A DNA stretch of 11,177 nucleotides from positions 6,891-18,067 of the forward strand of contig DHJT01000074.1 of the NCBI GenBank assembly GCA_002404465.1, in the 5' to 3' direction. Below, in pieces: positions 7,546 through 11,177 of this stretch. The notes under the pieces were generated by a model. That model saw only the letters and a program-made list of their open reading frames with translations. It made no database searches and was not told the origin of the DNA. Both the position numbers and the translations under genes were made by a program. Within the stretch, counting starts at the first letter, position 1. Each line of letters begins with the position of its first letter. This stretch comes from Sutterella sp. UBA4713. Lineage in GTDB: Bacteria > Pseudomonadota > Gammaproteobacteria > Burkholderiales > Burkholderiaceae_F.

Positions 7546-8276
7546 CCAATCGAACCATTCTTGTGACGGGTGCGAGTCGCGGAATCGGTAAAGCCTGCGC
7601 ACTTGCGCTGGCCCGAGACGGATTTGACATTGTCGTTCACTGCAATACCTCGGTCGACAAAGGTCGAGAACTTTGTCGGGAAATTTCGGCAATCGACAGG
7701 CAAGCACGTCTTCTTACCTTTGACGTTGCCGACACACAAGCTACGCGCATCGCCATTGAAAGAGACATCGAAGAAAACGGCGCCTATTGGGGAATTGTCA
7801 GTAACGCCGGAATCACCCGCGACAATGCCTTTCCGGCCTTAAGTGACGAGGATTGGTTTCGAGTCATTAACGTCGACTTAAATGGGTTTTACAACGTCAT
7901 CCATCCGGCCCTGATGCCGATGATTCACCTCAAAGACGGGGGGCGCATTATCGCCATGAGTTCGGTATCGGGAATCCTCGGGAATCGCGGTCAAACCAAT
8001 TACAGCGCGGCGAAAGCAGGATTAATCGGAGCCGCAAAAGCACTTGCCGTCGAGCTGGCACGTCGCCGCATCACCGTTAACTGCATCGCTCCGGGATTGA
8101 TTCAAACCGAAATGCTCGATATGACACAGAAAGCCCTGACTGCCGCACTGTCCATGATCCCGATGCAGCGCATGGGAACGCCCGAGGATGTTGCCGGCAC
8201 AGTGAGTTTTCTCATGAGTGACAAAGCCGCTTACATTACGCGGCAGGTAATTTCTGTTAACGGAGGAATGCTATGA
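7542..8276 (+). CDS. apeQ: 3-oxoacyl-ACP reductase, FabG-like SDR (ApeQ)
   Basis: A 244-residue classical short-chain dehydrogenase/reductase of normal FabG length. The NADPH-binding TGASRGIG is at 9-16, NAG at 88-90, and the catalytic Ser141, Tyr154 and Lys158 in SSVSGILGNRGQTNYSAAK. The substrate-side PGLIQTEM follows at 184-191. It reduces the 3-keto group made by the ketosynthases before dehydration by ApeI/ApeP. At the place where FabG usually has the tetrad Asn (NL in the helix alpha-4 entry) the sequence reads VDLNG, giving Asp112 with Asn114 two residues later; this variant occurs in other reductases and need not matter. ATG 7542 overlaps the apeP stop and has a strong AAGGAGG site at 7531-7537. 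Confidence 0.93.
   Translation: MTNRTILVTGASRGIGKACALALARDGFDIVVHCNTSVDKGRELCREISAIDRQARLLTFDVADTQATRIAIERDIEENGAYWGIVSNAGITRDNAFPALSDEDWFRVINVDLNGFYNVIHPALMPMIHLKDGGRIIAMSSVSGILGNRGQTNYSAAKAGLIGAAKALAVELARRRITVNCIAPGLIQTEMLDMTQKALTAALSMIPMQRMGTPEDVAGTVSFLMSDKAAYITRQVISVNGGML
8262..8275 (+). promoter_or_regulatory. Ribosome site deciding the apeR start
   Basis: GGAGG at 8262-8266 lies inside the last codons of apeQ, six bases before ATG 8273, and fixes the ATGA overlap as the real start. Confidence 0.7.
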
Positions 8277-9508
8277 GTTTGCATCGCGTTGTCGTAACCG
8301 GAATGGGCGGCGTTAGCGCCTTCGGTCAAACGTGGCAGTCCGTTCGAGAAAAGCTCAAAGCCGGAGAAAACGCCGTACGTGTAATGCCGGAATTGAATGA
8401 ATTCGAGGGCCTAAACACTCGTCTCGGGGCTCCGATTGAGAACTTCTCCCCCCCGGAAAACTACACACGCAAGAAAATTCGTTCCATGGGGCGTGTTTCT
8501 CTTTTTTCGACGAGAGCCACGGAAATCGCGTTAACACAGGCCGGTTTAATAAACGATCCGATTCTTTCTTCCGGACGCACCGGCATTGCTTTCGGCTCCT
8601 GCACGGGAAGCACAGAAGCCGTTTGTGACTTTGCCAAAATGATTAGCGAGAAAACCACCCGCTACATTACGGCAACCAGTTACGTACGCATGATGCCGCA
8701 CACGACAGCCGTCAATACGGCTCTTTTCTTCGGCATCCGGGGGCGCATCATCCCGACCTCTTCGGCCTGCACATCCGGCAGTCAGGCGATCGGATACGCC
8801 TGGGAATCGATTCGCAACGGCTATGCCGACGTCATGGTCGCGGGCGGAGCCGAACAGTTTTGCCCTTCGGAAGTTGCCGCTTTCGATACGCTTTTTGCCA
8901 CATCGGTTAAAAATGATGCGCCGAAGACAACACCGACTCCCTTTGATTGCGATAGAGACGGCCTTGTCATCGGCGAGGGTGGCGGTGCGCTGATTTTAGA
9001 AAGCCTGGAACATGCCAAGGCGCGCGGAGCCACCATCTACGCTGAACTTATCGGCTTTGCAACGAACTGTGATGCCACACACATCACACAACCGAATGCT
9101 CAGACAATTGAGTTTTGTATGCGAGAGGCTTTACGAATTGCCGGTGTTTCTCCCCAAGATGTCGGATACATCAACGCACACGGAACCGGGACAAAACGCG
9201 GGGACGCCGCTGAAGGAACAGCAACAGCGGCTACCTTCGGCAACAAAACACCGATTTCTTCGCTTAAAAGTTACCTCGGGCACACGCTCGGCGCTTGCGG
9301 TGCGCTCGAGGCTTGGTTCACAATCGAAATGATGAACGAGGGATGGTTTGCCCCGACAATCAATCTTATGAATCCGGATCCGAGTTGTGGTGACTTGAAT
9401 CACATTGTCGGGACAGGTCTGACTCTTAACACAGACTGCGTCATGACAAACAACTTTGCTTTCGGCGGTGTTAATACCTCTTTGATTTTTAAACGTTACA
9501 GAAACTGA
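8273..9508 (+). CDS. apeR: 3-oxoacyl-ACP synthase, second APE ketosynthase (ApeR)
   Basis: A 411-residue FabF-like ketosynthase. It starts with RVVVTGMGGVSAFG, typical of KAS II, and has a complete catalytic triad: Cys166 in SSACTSGS, His303 in NAHGTGTKRGD and His337 in LKSYLGHTLGACG, with Lys332 before it; NNFAFGGVN is at 393-401. It probably shares chain elongation with ApeO, perhaps early rounds or as a stand-alone homodimer; the sequence does not decide this. The two ketosynthases are clearly divergent, so this is not a recent tandem duplication. ATG 8273 overlaps the apeQ stop as ATGA, with GGAGG at 8262-8266. It is the last recognised gene of the ape order. Confidence 0.92.
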   Translation: MSLHRVVVTGMGGVSAFGQTWQSVREKLKAGENAVRVMPELNEFEGLNTRLGAPIENFSPPENYTRKKIRSMGRVSLFSTRATEIALTQAGLINDPILSSGRTGIAFGSCTGSTEAVCDFAKMISEKTTRYITATSYVRMMPHTTAVNTALFFGIRGRIIPTSSACTSGSQAIGYAWESIRNGYADVMVAGGAEQFCPSEVAAFDTLFATSVKNDAPKTTPTPFDCDRDGLVIGEGGGALILESLEHAKARGATIYAELIGFATNCDATHITQPNAQTIEFCMREALRIAGVSPQDVGYINAHGTGTKRGDAAEGTATAATFGNKTPISSLKSYLGHTLGACGALEAWFTIEMMNEGWFAPTINLMNPDPSCGDLNHIVGTGLTLNTDCVMTNNFAFGGVNTSLIFKRYRN

Positions 9509-9539
9509 AAACTTCGCCCAACTCTCCATCGAAAAATTC

Positions 9540-9674
9540 ATGAAAAAATTGCACGCTCTCTTTTTGACCGGTCTTCTTTGCGACGGTCTTACCGGTTGTT
9601 CTTCGACCGGTCCGATTCCACTCGGCCAGGGAAAGTATTTGATTTCCGACACAAACGGGCTATATATCAAGTAG
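9540..9674 (+). CDS. Small putative lipoprotein, 44 residues
   Basis: A short ORF 31 bases after apeR that encodes a typical lipoprotein leader: MKKLHALFLTGLLCDGLTG then Cys20, with LTGC (17-20) as a good lipobox. The mature peptide would be only 25 residues (CSSTGPIPLGQGKY and a short tail), ending in TAG. The 'TGPIPLGQGKYLIS' stretch recalls the start of a family of small proteobacterial lipoproteins (pattern TGxVPxGxDTYxIS) that are usually longer, from memory and unchecked. It could therefore be a real mini-lipoprotein or the remnant of a longer gene cut by mutation. No clear Shine-Dalgarno is seen before ATG 9540, although it is in the right place to be the last gene of the ape transcript. 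Three ACCGGT palindromes lie within it. Confidence 0.5.
   Translation: MKKLHALFLTGLLCDGLTGCSSTGPIPLGQGKYLISDTNGLYIK
9567..9611. repeat. Three ACCGGT palindromes in 45 bases
   Basis: ACCGGT occurs at 9567-9572, 9591-9596 and 9606-9611. The first and third are inside the 8-bp palindrome GACCGGTC (9566-9573 and 9605-9612), so the two outer copies can also pair with each other in RNA. They overlap the leader codons of the small lipoprotein ORF (Thr-Gly each time), so they may only reflect repeated Thr-Gly codons. Confidence 0.45.
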
Positions 9675-9765
9675 AACTTTCCCAATCGGTCGGACTATAT
9701 AAAACGCCCCTCAAGTTATAAATCCGACGCCCTTTCCTCGATTTTTCTCACAGTTCTGCCCTGAG

Positions 9766-9799
9766 CTCCCTGTTTGCGGGTAGGGGGACACGGTTTTTT
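9766..9799 (+). terminator. Possible weak terminator of the ape operon
   Basis: CTCCCT (9766-9771) can pair with AGGGGG (9782-9787) with one G-U pair, leaving a 10-base loop, and TTTTTT follows at 9794-9799. The T-run is six bases away from the stem, further than usual, so the call is weak. Confidence 0.25.
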
Positions 9800-9877
9800 G
9801 TCGTCAGAATGTCGCTTGACAGCATTTATTGCCATCAAGACATTTTTTCCTTTCGTGATGGGCGTAACCAACCTCCG

Positions 9878-9904
9878 CATTTTGGCACGTAATCCCTAAA
9901 TACG
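9878..9904. repeat. Degenerate copy of the inverted-repeat unit
   Basis: CATTTTGG at 9878-9885 and GTAATCCC at 9889-9896 recur at 9909-9916 and 9921-9928 in the same order, 31-32 bases later. The left copy is an imperfect palindrome (ATTTTGG against CCTAAAT), so the unit seems to be duplicated with one copy decayed. Confidence 0.55.
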
Positions 9905-9908
9905 TACC

Positions 9909-9934
9909 CATTTTGGGAATGTAATCCCAAAATG
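9909..9934. repeat. Perfect 10-bp inverted repeat
   Basis: CATTTTGGGA (9909-9918) and TCCCAAAATG (9925-9934) are exact reverse complements around a 6-base spacer ATGTAA. No T-run follows on either strand, so it is not a standard intrinsic terminator. It could be a factor-independent stop of the polymerase transcript, a protein-binding operator left from a lost gene, or part of a small repeated element. Confidence 0.75.
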
Positions 9935-9990
9935 CAGGAAACCAACGCAGGATGATGACGTTGCTAGAAAAAATTTTCATCAACTTACGC

Positions 9991-11177
9991 TTAAGCCTTG
10001 TGCCCGCCTACCTGGGAATTACGCTCACGTGCCGTTGCCCCTTCCTGAAAGTTTTTCGCCTTTAAAAGGGAATTCTTTCCGAACCGATCCTTGATAAGCA
10101 GCATAGCTTTTTGCATACGTTTTTCTCGGGAAAGCGCCCTCGTATCCTGTTCGGAGCAAATCACCGAGTCTGTGGCCTGAGAAAACAAATCTGGTTGAAT
10201 GACCGCCGATTTTTTCGGAATACTCCATTCGGGAATCACATCCGTTGCCACAACGGTGAGCCGTCGAATCAAAAGATTTTTATCTGCGACTCGATCAAAA
10301 ATCCGCAGTGTTGCAGCACAGAATATTTTTCCCGATGATGTCGGAGTCAAAAATGATTCCTTGCCGTGCGTCGGTTTCGGAATCGCCCTGTTGTACCGAT
10401 CACGAACAACGGGACCTCGATATCGACTTTTTTCCCTCGAATCGCCCAAATTCTCAACGTCATACCCGACAGTCACGTCCAGACCTTGTGCAACCAGTCC
10501 TTTTTCGACAAGTTCCAATGCCAAGGAATCAGCCATTTCCCAAGCAACAAGCCGTGCCTTATCCGTCTCATAAGGCTCAGCCAAAATCTGGCTTGACATA
10601 CGACTGTGGGTATCGGATGAATACGCCTTGATGTCGGCAATGCCGACGCATTCCCAACCCCAGGCATGGTCGATAAGCAGTTCCGCATTGACGCCGAACT
10701 GATCGAAAAGTTTTTGCGGTGCCCGCAAGGAAAGACGTGCCACATCCCCCATCGTTTCCGCCCCAAGCCCGGACAAACGCGTCGCATATCCGCGTCCCAC
10801 ACGCCAAAAATCCGTAATCGGTTTGTGCGACCACAACTCACGCTTGAACGACTCTTCGGTTAGTTCGGCGATACGCACACCGTCAGAATCGGCCGGCATG
10901 TGCTTGGCCTTCACATCCATGGCGATTTTCGCCAGATACAGATTCGTCCCGATACCTGCCGTCGCCGTAATACCGGTTTCCTCGAAAACCGTCCGAACCA
11001 TGCGAAGCGCCAAGTCTCGAGCCGACAGGCCGTACGTTTTCAGGTATGGCGTAGCATCGATAAAAACCTCATCAATGGAATAGCTGAAAATATCGTCCTC
11101 CGAGACAAACCGCAGATAGATTTCGTAAATCTTGGCGCTATAACGCATGTAGTAAGCCATGCGCGGGGCAGCAACGA
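9991..11177 (-). CDS. Y-family DNA polymerase (UmuC/DinB/UvrX type), N-terminus outside window
   Basis: Translesion polymerase of the COG0389 group, read right to left, with TAA at 9991-9993. The frame stays open to the window edge and reads AAPR before the internal ATG at 11160, so the palm's first motif is beyond the window and that ATG is not the start. Counting from it, SIDEVFID (28-35) carries the catalytic Asp30 and Glu31; GIGTNLYLAKIAMDVKAKHM (69-88) is the conserved palm/fingers region. The little-finger domain follows from about 180, and QPDLF at 322-326 fits the beta-clamp binding pentapeptide (QL[SD]LF). The C-terminus RMQKAMLLIKDRFGKN ... ARERN ... GGHKA is the tail I associate with the UvrX/YqjW-like branch common in Firmicutes and gut anaerobes. 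It bypasses DNA lesions, probably under SOS control, but its promoter is not in view. Not functionally linked to the pigment genes. Confidence 0.9.
   Translation of the reverse strand, partial: VAAPRMAYYMRYSAKIYEIYLRFVSEDDIFSYSIDEVFIDATPYLKTYGLSARDLALRMVRTVFEETGITATAGIGTNLYLAKIAMDVKAKHMPADSDGVRIAELTEESFKRELWSHKPITDFWRVGRGYATRLSGLGAETMGDVARLSLRAPQKLFDQFGVNAELLIDHAWGWECVGIADIKAYSSDTHSRMSSQILAEPYETDKARLVAWEMADSLALELVEKGLVAQGLDVTVGYDVENLGDSREKSRYRGPVVRDRYNRAIPKPTHGKESFLTPTSSGKIFCAATLRIFDRVADKNLLIRRLTVVATDVIPEWSIPKKSAVIQPDLFSQATDSVICSEQDTRALSREKRMQKAMLLIKDRFGKNSLLKAKNFQEGATARERNSQVGGHKA

Larger units (their letters stand above)
9675..9990. other. Non-coding stretch between convergent genes
   Basis: No convincing gene on either strand. 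ORFs here are under 30 codons and lack ribosome sites; the best is 27 codons at 9809-9892 (+), with no recognised product. The stretch contains an inverted repeat of GTCGGA/TCCGAC (9689-9694 and 9723-9728, loop 28), a weak terminator-like hairpin at 9766-9799, and two copies of a palindromic unit at 9878-9934. Being between a + strand operon and a - strand gene, it should hold the terminators of both, but none is textbook. Confidence 0.7.

Noticed and set aside
7167..7739. Open frame of 190 codons on the - strand
   Set aside because: It is antisense to apeP and apeQ, which have clear catalytic motifs; the protein is low-complexity Arg/Ser-rich and has no family resemblance.
9131..9685. Open frame of 184 codons on the - strand
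   Set aside because: It mostly mirrors the apeR coding sequence and has no recognisable domain or ribosome site.
9689..9746. GTCGGA/TCCGAC inverted repeat followed by TTTTT as operon terminator
   Set aside because: The 28-base loop is long, the inner pairing is imperfect, and the T-run is 13 bases from the stem.
9816..9844. TTGACA (9816-9821) as a -35 promoter element
   Set aside because: At 16-18 bases downstream there is no acceptable -10 (GACATT at best), and no + strand gene follows before the convergent polymerase gene ends.
9809..9892. 27-codon ORF on the + strand in the intergenic stretch
   Set aside because: No ribosome site, no recognisable peptide and no sign of selection visible in a single sequence.
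9878..9934. CRISPR repeats
   Set aside because: Only two unequal copies, spacing far too short, and no cas genes in the window.

Overview
The window holds the distal half of an aryl polyene (APE) pigment operon, followed by a short non-coding stretch and the 3' part of a Y-family DNA polymerase gene on the opposite strand. Ten genes on the + strand follow the order I-J-K-L-M-N-O-P-Q-R used for the enterobacterial ape clusters: a FabZ-like dehydratase subunit (5' end outside the window), a glycosyltransferase/acyltransferase fusion, a 4HBT thioesterase, a LolA-like periplasmic protein, an RND/MMPL-type exporter, a DUF3261 lipoprotein, a ketosynthase, a second hotdog dehydratase subunit, a FabG-type ketoreductase and another ketosynthase. 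The missing genes (aryl starter activation, acyl carrier proteins, chain-length factor and others) should lie just upstream.

The source is a Gram-negative bacterium, as shown by the LolA-like protein, two lipoproteins and the type II PKS for an outer-membrane-anchored polyene. The APE locus type suggests a beta- or gammaproteobacterium. The base composition is balanced. The polymerase at the right end has a C-terminal tail (ARERN...GGHKA) that I associate mostly with Firmicutes and other gut anaerobes, so a host-associated anaerobe is possible, but this is inference only.

Layout: 1-9508 is nearly gapless. Seven of the nine junctions are 4-base start/stop overlaps (ATGA or GTGA), K and L are 13 bases apart, and L and M overlap by about 20 bases. 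A 44-codon lipoprotein ORF follows at 9540-9674. The stretch 9675-9990 has no convincing gene but holds a perfect 10-bp inverted repeat and a degenerate copy of it. From 9991 to the right end runs the polymerase gene on the - strand, convergent to the operon.

How the genes fit together: ApeO and ApeR (ketosynthases, probably with an upstream chain-length factor), ApeQ (ketoreductase) and ApeI plus ApeP (dehydratase) carry out repeated extension, reduction and dehydration on an acyl carrier protein to build a conjugated polyene on an aryl starter. ApeK (thioesterase) and ApeJ (glycosyl/acyl transfer) would release, proof-read or attach the chain to a lipid-like carrier. ApeM, ApeL and ApeN would move the product from the inner to the outer membrane. 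The most interesting detail is that the FabZ active-site pair is split: ApeI keeps the catalytic His but has Gln in place of the Glu, while ApeP lacks the His motif but keeps the Glu.
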